Shown here: positions 1 to 7,756 of the stretch, one piece after another | How positions within the stretch are numbered: the stretch's first letter is position 1 | Layout of the letters: every line of letters starts with the position of its first letter | The notes under the pieces: generated by a model | Told to the model about the DNA's origin: nothing | Databases searched by the model: none | What the model saw: the letters and a program-made list of their open reading frames with translations, nothing else | Position numbers and translations under genes: made by a program | Origin: an uncultured Lachnospiraceae bacterium | GTDB lineage: Bacteria > Bacillota > Clostridia > Lachnospirales > Lachnospiraceae | Direction: 5' to 3' | DNA length: 42,622 nucleotides | Assembly (NCBI GenBank): GCA_910577175.1 | Contig: CAJTLU010000021.1 | Coordinates: forward strand, 1 to 42,622

Positions 1-862
1 AATTTACGGGCTTTTTCAAGGGGTAAGGGGATACCAAAGATAACATCTTAACACCCGAAATGGCAAGAATATGTGAAATTCCTCCGCGCCGGTACAGCTC
101 TTTTGTGTCCTCCGACAAAAGCGCCCGCTCCCCTAAAAGCATCGAAGAAACCACGCCGGCATCCTCTTCTCCCAGATATGCCGGATAGCGCTCCATTAAT
201 TTGTTTTTTGCCAGAAAAAATGCCTGATTTAAGCGATGATAAGAAAAATTCGTGATACGCATGGTATCCGCAGAAAGCGTTCCCGTAATTCCTAAAGAAA
301 AATAATACTGTGCGGCATCAAACTCTCCGGGGGTTCCTGCCGCTTTGGTTCCCCTGCCCTTTCCATGTAAAAGCACCTGCTGTCCGTCTTTTATTGTGCC
401 GTTTTCTGCTGCCAGACTGTCTGTATAGACTAACAGCGTTCCGGCCTTCTGGTATTCTCCCTCCGGGGAGTCCGGTCCGGTTTCCGCCTGCTTCAGTTCA
501 AAGGCAAACCCGTTCTTCGTCTCCCGGATATGTGTCACTGTTCCCCTGGCCAGTATCTCCCTTCCGTCCCCCATACTCTTTTCAAGCTGTAGCGCCTGAT
601 TGTTATATTCCATTCTCCTGCCGCACATCAGCAGAAATCCGAAAAGAAAGCATACAGGTGCGGCAAAGAGCAGCCTGTCCCCGGACGATACCTTTCGTTT
701 TCCTTTCCGCAGTCTTCCAAGCATCCAGAAGCCTGCCGTATAAAAAACCAAAAAAGCACCCATTACAACGCACGGCCTCAGACGCTCTGCCGCGATACCC
801 GCCGCAAACAAAGCGGCATACAGTACCGCGGGCCGTTTTAAAAAAATTATTCTCCGTCCTAT
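1..862 (-). CDS. comEC: ComEC/Rec2 DNA-uptake channel, N-terminal part (partial, possibly interrupted)
   Basis: Reading the minus strand leftward from about 862 gives an open frame to the window edge. It starts with a basic, hydrophobic segment (residues about 8-30: KRPAVLYAALFAAGIAAE), a second hydrophobic segment, then the OB-like DUF4131 region and the ComEC hallmark GGISHILAISG. ComEC forms the membrane channel that carries single-stranded DNA into the cytoplasm during transformation, downstream of the receptor ComEA, which is encoded about 3 kb upstream in the same direction. The start is unclear: a good AGGAAGGAG lies 8 bases before an ATA codon at 862-860, and no ATG/GTG/TTG fits, so the start may be ATA/ATT or altered. 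After the ISG motif the family normally has a conserved Leu-His; here the frame reads VKMLSLVSP with no resemblance to ComEC (see findings). The family is clear; intactness is doubtful. Confidence 0.75.
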   Translation of the reverse strand, partial: MGRRIIFLKRPAVLYAALFAAGIAAERLRPCVVMGAFLVFYTAGFWMLGRLRKGKRKVSSGDRLLFAAPVCFLFGFLLMCGRRMEYNNQALQLEKSMGDGREILARGTVTHIRETKNGFAFELKQAETGPDSPEGEYQKAGTLLVYTDSLAAENGTIKDGQQVLLHGKGRGTKAAGTPGEFDAAQYYFSLGITGTLSADTMRITNFSYHRLNQAFFLAKNKLMERYPAYLGEEDAGVVSSMLLGERALLSEDTKELYRRGGISHILAISGVKMLSLVSPYPLKKPVN

Positions 863-887
863 TGTCCCGACTCCTTCCTGTTTTCCT

Positions 888-1805
888 TTACTCCTTCTCA
901 ATTACATTCAAATTACGTTCATACTGCACCATCAGATCCATTGTCTGATACAGACGTCTCTGGGCGCCGTCTACCGAAAACTGGACCTGGTAAACTCCAG
1001 GCAGCTCTGCCAAGCTGTTGACCACTGAATAAATCGTAACCTCTTCTGAAACCTCCGGCAGCTTGTCCAGAAACTCTGCACTTAAATCCACATAGCATAC
1101 GCCGTCCTTGGTAGACACACTAAGCACTTTTGTCTCCTCAGAAAGCACCGGGTAAAGACCGTCCTCCACAGGTCCCGCAATCAACTGGCGCAATACAATC
1201 TGTTCCTCTGTCTCCGAACCGCTGTATGGAATCTTAAGATTGGACGCAATCAGCGCATCCCCCGTTCTGTTAGCATAATACACGGTCGCATACAGATATT
1301 GATAATAGTCTGTATCCGGTCCCGTATTATCAATAAAATCCTCCTCCTTCATAATACCGACCGGCGTATTCTGCGCCCCCATCAGAGGCTGCCCCTTTAC
1401 ATAAAACTCTACCGAATCAACCGCCGGTACCTGGCACACCGTTTTCACGACTGCGGCGCGCATCAATACCTCACGGATTCCTGTTACCGTATAATAGGTT
1501 TCGTCAAACTGCAGCGTGACAAGCCCGCTGGTTCCCATACTGATTTCCGGCAGCTGTACCGTTTCCGGAATCGCTGCAACATGCTCCTCGTCTGACGGGA
1601 CCTGCATATGGACAAGCAGCTCCTGCACCATCGGTTCTCCTTCCCCGGACACCGGGGTATATCCCTCCCTTACAATTTTCGTTTCCGCCGTATCCAGATA
1701 ATAAACCGGAATGTCTCCCTCCCATACCACCGACTGCGGTTCCTTGCTGCAGCCGACAAACAGAAAAAGAAAAAACACACTCCAAAGCATCCGCTTTTGT
1801 TTCAT
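888..1805 (-). CDS. GerMN-domain lipoprotein
   Basis: A 305-residue lipoprotein. Residues 1-19 form a signal peptide ending in a lipobox (FLFVGC), so the mature protein should be anchored outside the membrane. Two GerMN-type domains follow: residues about 30-150, and about 165-290 with the typical pattern VYYANRTGDALIASN, EEQIVLRQLIAGP and VCYVDLSAEFLD. GerMN domains occur in spore-germination protein GerM and in envelope lipoproteins; they are thought to bind or organise peptidoglycan-related ligands. The gene starts at an ATG behind GGGAGG, 11 bases after the sensor kinase stop, so it is probably in the same transcript as the two-component system. A role as an accessory to the envelope-sensing kinase is plausible by context only. 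Confidence 0.85.
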   Translation of the reverse strand: MKQKRMLWSVFFLFLFVGCSKEPQSVVWEGDIPVYYLDTAETKIVREGYTPVSGEGEPMVQELLVHMQVPSDEEHVAAIPETVQLPEISMGTSGLVTLQFDETYYTVTGIREVLMRAAVVKTVCQVPAVDSVEFYVKGQPLMGAQNTPVGIMKEEDFIDNTGPDTDYYQYLYATVYYANRTGDALIASNLKIPYSGSETEEQIVLRQLIAGPVEDGLYPVLSEETKVLSVSTKDGVCYVDLSAEFLDKLPEVSEEVTIYSVVNSLAELPGVYQVQFSVDGAQRRLYQTMDLMVQYERNLNVIEKE

Positions 1806-1816
1806 GTCTGCCTCCC

Positions 1817-3298
1817 TTACTGTACTACTGGTACAAAGCTGAGCGGAATCCGTACTGTAAAAATAGAACCGACCCCCGGCACGCTTTGTACCTTTATTGT
1901 TCCGTTGTGCATCTGCACCGCGTTTTTTGTAATGGAAAGCCCCAGCCCCGTACCTCCGGTTTCTCTGGAACGAGCCTTATCTACCCGGTAAAACCGTTCA
2001 AAAATAAAGCCTTGCTCCTCCTCCGGAATTCCGATTCCAGTGTCTTCTATCTTTACATAAAAATACTTGTGATCCGCATTCAGCGAAACCATGACCCTGC
2101 CGCCGTCCCGGTTATATTTAATGGCATTTTCAATAAGATTTGAGAAAACCAGTGACATCTTGACCTCGTCAATCTCGGCAAGCACGGTTCGGTAGCTTTC
2201 AAATACCATTTCAATTCCACGCTTTAAGGCGAGGGGCTTCAGCCGCTTCATAATAATTTCCAAAAGCTCATTGATGCTTACCTCGGCAATGTGCATTTCT
2301 CCGGAGGTCTTGTCCAGCTTCACAAGCGAAAGCAGGTCATTGACAATCTTTGCTTCCCGGTCTATCTCGGAATTGATATCTGCAATAAACTCCTGATACA
2401 TCTCAATCGGGACGTCAGGCTCCAGCACAAGGGAATCCGAAAGCACCTTAATTGCCGTCAACGGCGTTTTTAACTCATGCGACACATTAGACACAAACTC
2501 CTGTCTGGACTTCTCTGTCGCATTAATCCGCTCCATCATGCGCTGGAATGCTTCTGCAATCCGTTCCACTTCATAGTAGCTTCCCGGCTCAATAATCTGC
2601 GTACCGTCATATGCCTCTGTAATGTGTTCAATCCGGCCCGAAAGCTTCCGCAACGACTTTGTCATACCGCCGGAAATCAGCATTGCTGCCACAAAAAGAA
2701 CCGCCGACGCACCAATCGTCAGGACAATGATATTTTCCCAAAACAACTCCTGCGCTTCCTCAAGGTCTGCCATCGAAGCGCTGATTACCATAGCGCCTAT
2801 CACCTGTCCGCCTGCGAGTGCAATCGGCAGCGTGACTTCCTCCATTTTTTCTTCCTCGCTGTAGTAAAGAACCGTCTCCCCGCGCAGCGCGGAAATCGGC
2901 TCCTCCGAAATCAGGGTCTTCCCCTCCTCGCGCCCGGCGGTATCCTTTACGATAACCAGATTACTATTGACCAGGATAATACGTCCTTCGTATAAGCTCG
3001 CTACTGCCTGCAGCTCCGCAGACAACTCACTCTGCAGCTGCTGCTCCAGATAGCCGGACTGCACAATCCGTCCCGCCAGCGTCTTTCCCTGCTCCTTTAT
3101 CTGCTCCAGACGCTTTTCATAGCTGTAATTCCAATACAGCGCCTTCATAGCGTGCATCCCCGCATAAAACGGCAGAATCCCCACAAGCAGCAATACGCAA
3201 AGTAAATGAACGCGCATGCTTTTCCATGCTTTCAGCTTTCCTTTAAATTTTGAAAAAATAGCCAACCCCCCATTTTGTATGTATATAGTCCGGTTCAC
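1817..3298 (-). CDS. Sensor histidine kinase, PhoR/WalK type
   Basis: Membrane sensor kinase of up to 493 residues. TM1 (about 30-50) and TM2 (about 193-213) bracket an extracellular sensing region of about 140 residues. HAMP follows (about 214-265), then HisKA with the H-box FVSNVSHELKTPLTAIK, and HATPase_c with N-box NLIENAIKYN and G-boxes DTGIGIP and GGTGLGLSI. It should phosphorylate the response regulator encoded immediately upstream. The start is uncertain: the longest frame begins at GTG 3298, inside the regulator gene, with no good ribosome binding site. TTG 3265 or ATG 3217 are alternatives, and the last leaves a short basic segment before TM1. It resembles WalK-type kinases but lacks a recognisable PAS domain between HAMP and HisKA, so I do not assign walK. 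Confidence 0.9.
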   Translation of the reverse strand: MNRTIYIQNGGLAIFSKFKGKLKAWKSMRVHLLCVLLLVGILPFYAGMHAMKALYWNYSYEKRLEQIKEQGKTLAGRIVQSGYLEQQLQSELSAELQAVASLYEGRIILVNSNLVIVKDTAGREEGKTLISEEPISALRGETVLYYSEEEKMEEVTLPIALAGGQVIGAMVISASMADLEEAQELFWENIIVLTIGASAVLFVAAMLISGGMTKSLRKLSGRIEHITEAYDGTQIIEPGSYYEVERIAEAFQRMMERINATEKSRQEFVSNVSHELKTPLTAIKVLSDSLVLEPDVPIEMYQEFIADINSEIDREAKIVNDLLSLVKLDKTSGEMHIAEVSINELLEIIMKRLKPLALKRGIEMVFESYRTVLAEIDEVKMSLVFSNLIENAIKYNRDGGRVMVSLNADHKYFYVKIEDTGIGIPEEEQGFIFERFYRVDKARSRETGGTGLGLSITKNAVQMHNGTIKVQSVPGVGSIFTVRIPLSFVPVVQ

Positions 3299-3932
3299 TC
3301 GGGTTACGCTCTATCTTCTCACGAAGCCTTCTCACATGTACGTCTACCGTTCTCACATCCCCCGGATACTCATAGCCCCAGACAATATTCAAAAGGTTTT
3401 CCCGGCTGTATACTTTGTTCGGATTTGTCATAAGCAGCTCCAGCAAATCAAACTCCTTTGCCGTAAGATTCACTTCCTGCCCCTTTAAAAATACCCTCCT
3501 GCCAGAACGCTCCAGACGGATTTCCCCGACCGAAAGCTTTTTTTCACCCGCATCTTCGCTGTCACGCTTCCCGCTGCGGCGGAGAATTGCCTTGATGCGC
3601 GCCTTTACCTCCAGAATATTAAAAGGTTTGGTAATATAATCATCTGCACCGTATTCCAGTCCCATAATCTTGTCAATGTCTTCGCTCTTTGCGGTCAGCA
3701 TCACAATCGGCACATCCGAAAACTCACGAATCCGGCTGCATACCTCAAAACCGGAAAGCTCCGGCAGCATCACATCCAAAAGAATGACATCATACGAATT
3801 TGCCTGCACTGCTGCCAGTGCCTCCTCGCCGTCATATGCACAGTCCACTAAAAGCCCCTCCTGCTCCAGGCTGAACTTAATTCCCTTGACAATCAGCTTT
3901 TCATCGTCTACTACCAAAACCTTTTTCTCCAC
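3243..3932 (-). CDS. OmpR/PhoB-family response regulator
   Basis: 229 residues. An N-terminal receiver domain (residues 1-115) carries the acidic pocket (VVDDEK), the phosphoacceptor Asp in LLDVMLPELSG (about D53), the switch Thr in MLTAKS and the Lys in YITKPF. A C-terminal winged-helix DNA-binding domain (about 130-229) ends in VHVRRLREKIE and THKWGVGYFF-like motifs. It starts at GTG 3932 with GAGGTG five bases upstream. Its 3' end overlaps the longest kinase frame. It sits 12 bases after comEA and leads into the kinase and the GerMN lipoprotein, so it likely forms one operon with them. Targets cannot be read from the sequence; envelope homeostasis or competence are guesses from context. 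Confidence 0.93.
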   Translation of the reverse strand: MEKKVLVVDDEKLIVKGIKFSLEQEGLLVDCAYDGEEALAAVQANSYDVILLDVMLPELSGFEVCSRIREFSDVPIVMLTAKSEDIDKIMGLEYGADDYITKPFNILEVKARIKAILRRSGKRDSEDAGEKKLSVGEIRLERSGRRVFLKGQEVNLTAKEFDLLELLMTNPNKVYSRENLLNIVWGYEYPGDVRTVDVHVRRLREKIERNPSEPDYIHTKWGVGYFFKI

Positions 3933-3944
3933 ACAAACACCTCT

Positions 3945-4673
3945 TTATTTTACTACAATTTTGTCTTTTATACGCTCAAACATGGCTTCGCCAATTCCGC
4001 TTACCTTCTTTAGCTCCCCGGTATCCTGAAACGGCCCTGCCTTCTTCCGGTAAGCAAGAATGTTCTCTGCCTTTGCCTCCCCGATTCCTGGCAGCGTCAT
4101 TAAGAGTGCCTTGTCCGCCGTATTGATATTCACCGGCAGCGGCTCCTTCCTGTCTCCGCTTTCCGCTTCGCCGGCAAGGCGCTCTGCCGCGGTCAGTTCT
4201 TCTGTCTCCGCCCCGGTCGGCACATACACCTTCTGTCCGTCGGAAAGATACCCCGCCAGATTATGATATGTACGGTCCGCTTCCGCAGTAAAGCCGCCGG
4301 CTGCATTGAGCGCATCGACAAGACGGCTGCCCGCCGGAAGGGAATAGACCCCCTCGGCAGCTACTGCTCCGCAGACATACACACAAAGCGTCTCCTCCGG
4401 TGCGGGCTCTGCTCGCACTGCATCCGCAGCGCCTCCGGCTCCTTCCGTGCCGTCCGCAGGCTCCGGTCTGCCGCTACTCTCCGTTCCGGGAGTGTTCTCT
4501 TCTTTCCCGGAAACAGCGCTTCCCTCCCTATCCGCTGCAGGGCTGTCCTCTTTCCTTTGCAGTACCATCTGCTCCTTCTGCTGTGACGCATAATACGAGC
4601 CGAGCGAAACAATTCCGCAAACGGCAACAAAACCGGCAGCCAGCCATACTTTTCTTTTCTGTTTTTTGTCCAT
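3945..4673 (-). CDS. comEA: ComEA competence DNA receptor
   Basis: 242 residues. A basic N-terminus and one TM helix (about 8-28) anchor it to the membrane. A low-complexity Glu/Gly/Ala linker (about 30-95) follows, then an SLBB domain (about 98-160: VYVCGAVAAEGVYSLPAGS) and two helix-hairpin-helix motifs at the C-terminus (VNINTADKALLMTLPGIGEAKA..., LKKVSGIGEAMFERIKD). ComEA binds incoming double-stranded DNA through its HhH motifs and hands it to ComEC. I start at ATG 4673, preceded by AAGGAGGAAGCG; an upstream in-frame TTG (4688) overlaps that site and is unlikely. Unlike Bacillus, comEA and comEC here are separated by a two-component system and a GerMN gene. Confidence 0.93.
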   Translation of the reverse strand: MDKKQKRKVWLAAGFVAVCGIVSLGSYYASQQKEQMVLQRKEDSPAADREGSAVSGKEENTPGTESSGRPEPADGTEGAGGAADAVRAEPAPEETLCVYVCGAVAAEGVYSLPAGSRLVDALNAAGGFTAEADRTYHNLAGYLSDGQKVYVPTGAETEELTAAERLAGEAESGDRKEPLPVNINTADKALLMTLPGIGEAKAENILAYRKKAGPFQDTGELKKVSGIGEAMFERIKDKIVVK

Positions 4674-4718
4674 CGCTTCCTCCTTCAAGAAAGCGGCGGA
4701 CCTGTTCTCTCCTTCTCT

Positions 4719-4747
4719 ATTTTAACGGATAAACGTCAAAAAAACAA
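4719..4747 (-). promoter_or_regulatory. Putative comEA operon promoter
   Basis: On the minus strand TTGTTT (4747-4742) and TAAAAT (4724-4719) are separated by 17 bases, about 45 bases before the comEA start. It is the only sigma-A-like promoter I see ahead of the comEA/two-component/GerMN/comEC block. Confidence 0.4.
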
Positions 4748-4829
4748 GTGCTTTTCCCCTTGCTTAAGTTTCTACATTTTTTAACCATCTGAAAAAATCC
4801 GCAGCCTGTCAGGAAGCTTAAACTTCCTC

Positions 4830-5273
4830 CTACTTGGAACCCGAAGATTTGAACCAGATTACTCCGCCTACGGTAACAGCCGCCGCACACAGCTTCTGCC
4901 ACGAAAACGGCACCTTTTCCACGCCGAACAGCCCGAACAGCTCTATCACATAAGCGACAATCAGCTGTGCTGTCACGATAAACATTGCCGATTTCGCCGG
5001 TCCGAGCATCGCCACACTCTTAATAACGGTAAATGTAATAAATGCGCCGAGAATCCCTCCGAGCAGAAAATACTTCGGGCTGACCGAGAGCAGGGAGCCT
5101 ATTCCCTTTTCCTTCCCTGAGACAAACCATGCCATAATACAGACCAACAAAGCGGAAAACTGCACAAAACCCGCCGCCGTCCAGACGCTCGTCTGCTTTG
5201 TAACGCCCGCATTCCAGATTCCCTGCACACTCATAAGCGCACCGGAAATAATTGCAATTATAAAGCCAAGCAT
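4830..5273 (-). CDS. DMT-superfamily transporter, YdcZ/DUF606 type
   Basis: A 147-residue, almost wholly hydrophobic protein with about five TM helices: MLGFIIAIISGALMSVQGIW, then segments near residues 34-52, 68-90, 95-115 and 125-142. Small proteins of this family (DUF606, YdcZ) are half-size members of the drug/metabolite transporter superfamily and often act as pairs; the substrate is unknown. I use ATG 5273 because GGAGGG lies seven bases upstream; the longer frame to 5345 has no ribosome binding site and adds an atypical hydrophilic leader. No partner gene is adjacent, so it may function as a homodimer. Confidence 0.8.
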   Translation of the reverse strand: MLGFIIAIISGALMSVQGIWNAGVTKQTSVWTAAGFVQFSALLVCIMAWFVSGKEKGIGSLLSVSPKYFLLGGILGAFITFTVIKSVAMLGPAKSAMFIVTAQLIVAYVIELFGLFGVEKVPFSWQKLCAAAVTVGGVIWFKSSGSK

Positions 5274-5363
5274 TGCATTCCCTCCTTCATTTAAGTGAAG
5301 TATGTGCACTTTTTTTGCAAATATTCTGTAGAGCAGGATCCTCATTGGGCCGGAACGAAATCA

Positions 5364-5394
5364 GCCTCTCCCTTTGAATCACAAAAGGAGAGGC
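5364..5394 (-). terminator. Hairpin between the 5414 gene and the DMT gene
   Basis: GCCTCTCC (5364-5371) pairs perfectly with GGAGAGGC (5387-5394), and the stem extends by A-T pairs. It lies 20 bases after the stop of the 405-residue membrane protein gene and ahead of the DMT gene. The following U tract is weak (TGATTTCG), so it may be a terminator or an RNA-processing hairpin. Confidence 0.5.
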
Positions 5395-5413
5395 AAACTG
5401 CAAAAAACCAGGC

Positions 5414-6631
5414 TTATCTATTATCTGCGCTGCCGGTACGCAGGCGCTCTATCAGCGCCTCACGGTACTTTGTATGATTCGGCATGCCAAGCCCGCCCTG
5501 CTTTGGCAGCCTGAGCTTAAGGAAACTGCCATCCTTCATTGTAATGGAACACCTGACAGCTTCTGTCCACAGCTTTTTAAACTCGCAACTCTGAATTTCT
5601 GCAAGCGGAAAGCAAGTGCCGATATCTTCTAACCGCAGCTCTGTATCAATTTCTTTCACAGCGCCCCCCTCCGGCTCCAAAACGTCGTCAAATTCATAAT
5701 AATGCTTGTAGGTTTCGCATTCGGAAAGAATCAAATAGTTCCAGGTAATCCCGATGTATACACCAAACCTTGCATACTTACTTTTACTTACCCGGAGCGT
5801 TGTCCCGTTTTCGTCTGCCAGCAGCCGCTTCCCTGCGAGGACGCACTTTCCGAATGCCTGCCTGACGTTTGTCTGAAGCCCGATACCGCATATCCCGGCT
5901 TCCAGCGTTTCTCCTTCCGGAAGATATTTTTGTAACGCCTGCCACATCGCTTTCTCATCCATAATACCAAACTCCCCCTTATTCAGCTTTATTATCCCCG
6001 GCAGGATATGACCGAACGCTACTACAAGGAAAAACACGCCGCAAAGCACCAGACACGTATACAACGTAGCAGTTCTTTTACTGACAGCACTTCCTTTCTT
6101 GGTAATGCTTTCCTTTATATAAAATTCATCCAGATACTCTGCAAAATTATCAAGGTTCATTTTATTATTTCCAAACACCTTAACGCTGTTCGATATCGCC
6201 ATCTTTTTAATCGGCTCGGTAATCTTACAAATAATACCTTGGAACCGGTAAGCGGACTTTAATTTCCCGGTCTCTGTATCCAGTGTGTCTATGATGCCCT
6301 TCATCGTTTCATTTGATAAATTGGCAATATAAATATGGCTATTTACATCCGTTACATAATAAAACATACCGGCATTCTGTACCGCAGGAAGCATCGCTTT
6401 CGGCAGCTCGGCAATTTCCAGCATAGCATACTGTCCCTCCTCTGCCTTTTCCTCTGAAGCAGGTCCGGATAAATCGATTACCTCCTTCCCACTTTCAGAA
6501 GCTTCTTTCTTCTTCTCCGAAAATGCTTTAAACACAACAACACCTATCAGCACAAAAGCAATTCCTGTATAAAGCAATACTAAAGCTACCAGCCTCTTTT
6601 TCGCTTTTGAAATCCTGTTTTCCGCTTCCAT
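5414..6631 (-). CDS. Two-TM membrane protein of unknown function
   Basis: 405 residues; I do not recognise the family. TM1 is at about 13-33 (LVALVLLYTGIAFVLIGVVV). An acidic Lys/Glu-rich stretch follows, then an extracytoplasmic domain of about 150 residues and TM2 at about 193-213 (LYTCLVLCGVFFLVVAFGHI). A cytoplasmic domain of about 190 residues has a beta-rich pattern (FGVYIGITWNYLILS, CSITMKDGSFLKLRLP) that recalls PH-like folds; that is only an impression. It starts at ATG 6631 behind GGAGG; the longer frame to 6679 runs into the preceding gene's end. The 16-base gap to the YciI-like gene upstream suggests co-transcription. Confidence 0.65.
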   Translation of the reverse strand: MEAENRISKAKKRLVALVLLYTGIAFVLIGVVVFKAFSEKKKEASESGKEVIDLSGPASEEKAEEGQYAMLEIAELPKAMLPAVQNAGMFYYVTDVNSHIYIANLSNETMKGIIDTLDTETGKLKSAYRFQGIICKITEPIKKMAISNSVKVFGNNKMNLDNFAEYLDEFYIKESITKKGSAVSKRTATLYTCLVLCGVFFLVVAFGHILPGIIKLNKGEFGIMDEKAMWQALQKYLPEGETLEAGICGIGLQTNVRQAFGKCVLAGKRLLADENGTTLRVSKSKYARFGVYIGITWNYLILSECETYKHYYEFDDVLEPEGGAVKEIDTELRLEDIGTCFPLAEIQSCEFKKLWTEAVRCSITMKDGSFLKLRLPKQGGLGMPNHTKYREALIERLRTGSADNR

Positions 6632-6647
6632 CTTTCTTCCTCCGCAA

Positions 6648-6947
6648 TTACAGCAGGTAGTTATTTTCCCGGTTTGCAATCTGTAAGGTCACTAATTTAT
6701 AGGCTGCATATCCCCCCGTAACCAAAGGCTCCCTATTACAAATCTCTTCTGCCTCCTCACGGCTTTCTGTTTTCAGGATATACATGCCTGCCATCCCCGG
6801 ATACCCTTGAAACGCGCCGCAAATTTCCAGCTTTCCCTCATCATCCAGCCTTCTTATGTTCTCAACATGCTCTGTAATTACCTTCTTTGTTACCTTATTG
6901 TAAGTCTTGCTCTTCTCAAGCATCACCATATACATCAAATTTTTCAT
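6648..6947 (-). CDS. YciI-like protein
   Basis: 99 residues, small and soluble: MKNLMYMVMLEKSKTYNKV at the N-terminus, then GAFQGYPGMAGMYILKTESREEAEEICNRE-type sequence (split here by the usual beta-alpha-beta order), ending in the YKLVTLQI strand. The pattern matches the YciI/dimeric alpha-beta barrel superfamily, whose members have mostly unknown or weak hydrolase/dehalogenase-type roles. The start is ATG 6947 with AAGGAGAA eight bases upstream, not the upstream 7187 frame, which runs through a promoter and hydrophobic non-coding sequence. It is probably the first gene of a two-gene operon with the membrane protein downstream. Confidence 0.7.
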   Translation of the reverse strand: MKNLMYMVMLEKSKTYNKVTKKVITEHVENIRRLDDEGKLEICGAFQGYPGMAGMYILKTESREEAEEICNREPLVTGGYAAYKLVTLQIANRENNYLL

Positions 6948-7002
6948 AATATATTCTCCTTCACACATCAATGGAGCTTTACTCCTTTTACTCTTGTTAT
7001 TA

Positions 7003-7031
7003 ATTATACGGGCTGGACAATAAAAAAGCAA
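7003..7031 (-). promoter_or_regulatory. Promoter of the YciI-like gene
   Basis: On the minus strand TTGCTT (7031-7026) and a perfect TATAAT (7008-7003) are 17 bases apart, about 55 bases before ATG 6947. This fits a sigma-A promoter. Confidence 0.6.
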
Positions 7032-7131
7032 TATTGTTTTAAAATTCCAAAAGTTTTTCATTTTCACGCCTGCGGAATTATGATAGAATAAAAGCAAAGA
7101 AACAAAAATCGAAATGGAGAAGTGGACCTTT

Positions 7132-7623
7132 ATGAAAGAGATCATTTGTTTCCATAACCCTGACGAAATGAATGGATATTTAAGCAACTGGTATCTTGCG
7201 GATTTTCACGTAAACAATATTCCATATTCTTCTATGGAACAGTACATGATGTATCAAAAAGCATTACTTTTTAACGACATGGAGATTGCAGAGCAAATAT
7301 TAAACACATCAAATGTAGGAAAAATCAAAGCCTTAGGGCGCTCTGTCAAAAACTATGAAGATATCCTATGGAATGGTATGCGACAAATCATTGTCTATCA
7401 GGGCTTGCTTGAAAAATTTCAACAAAATGTTGAATTGAAAGAAAAGCTACTTGCTACCCAAAACCACCTACTAGCAGAGTGCGCGGTTCAAGACAAAATA
7501 TGGGGAATCGGTCTTTCAATGAAAGACGAGCGGCGATTACATTTGCATGAATGGCAAGGTCAAAACCTGTTGGGCTTTTCTTTAATGAATGTGCGTGCAG
7601 TATTGAAACAGGCCGCTCCGTGA
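7132..7623 (+). CDS. NADAR-family protein (YbiA-like, DUF1768)
   Basis: 163 residues. The NADAR pattern is clear throughout: YLSNWYLADFHV, PYSSMEQYMMYQKALLF, VGKIKALGRSV, DILWNGMRQIIVYQGLLEKF, QNVELKEKLLAT and DKIWGIGLS, ending LLGFSLMNVRAVL. Family members are predicted or shown to be N-glycosidases acting on ADP-ribose-type or riboflavin-intermediate substrates (YbiA acts in damage control; others remove ADP-ribose from DNA or RNA). I prefer ATG 7132, which aligns with family N-termini; ATG 7114 is also in frame. It is divergent from the YciI-like operon and upstream of a flavin-binding protein gene. No DarT-like toxin is visible nearby, so a housekeeping damage-control role is as likely as defence. 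Confidence 0.85.
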   Translation: MKEIICFHNPDEMNGYLSNWYLADFHVNNIPYSSMEQYMMYQKALLFNDMEIAEQILNTSNVGKIKALGRSVKNYEDILWNGMRQIIVYQGLLEKFQQNVELKEKLLATQNHLLAECAVQDKIWGIGLSMKDERRLHLHEWQGQNLLGFSLMNVRAVLKQAAP

Positions 7624-7684
7624 ATGAAGCAATCCAAGGTTGCGAAAAGCACTTTAAAGCTGGTGGTAAATAATTTTATTATTT

Positions 7685-7711
7685 TGTATCATATCAATCG
7701 TCAGTGATACA
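7685..7711. promoter_or_regulatory. Inverted repeat upstream of the flavin-binding protein gene
   Basis: TGTATCA (7685-7691) and TGATACA (7705-7711) form a perfect 7-base inverted repeat with a 13-base spacer, 46 bases before the start at 7757. It could be an operator or a hairpin in the leader; no T tract follows it directly. Confidence 0.35.
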
Positions 7712-7756
7712 TAAAGAAAATTTTTTCATTATGAAAGATGAAAGGAGTAAAAAAAC

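Noticed and set aside
1..56. Named insertion sequence at the left edge
   Set aside because: Only about 55 bases are visible and I cannot match them to a known element; reported as an open question instead.
310..948. 212-codon plus-strand frame
   Set aside because: It is antisense to the comEC frame, Pro/Ser/Arg-rich, and has no ribosome binding site.
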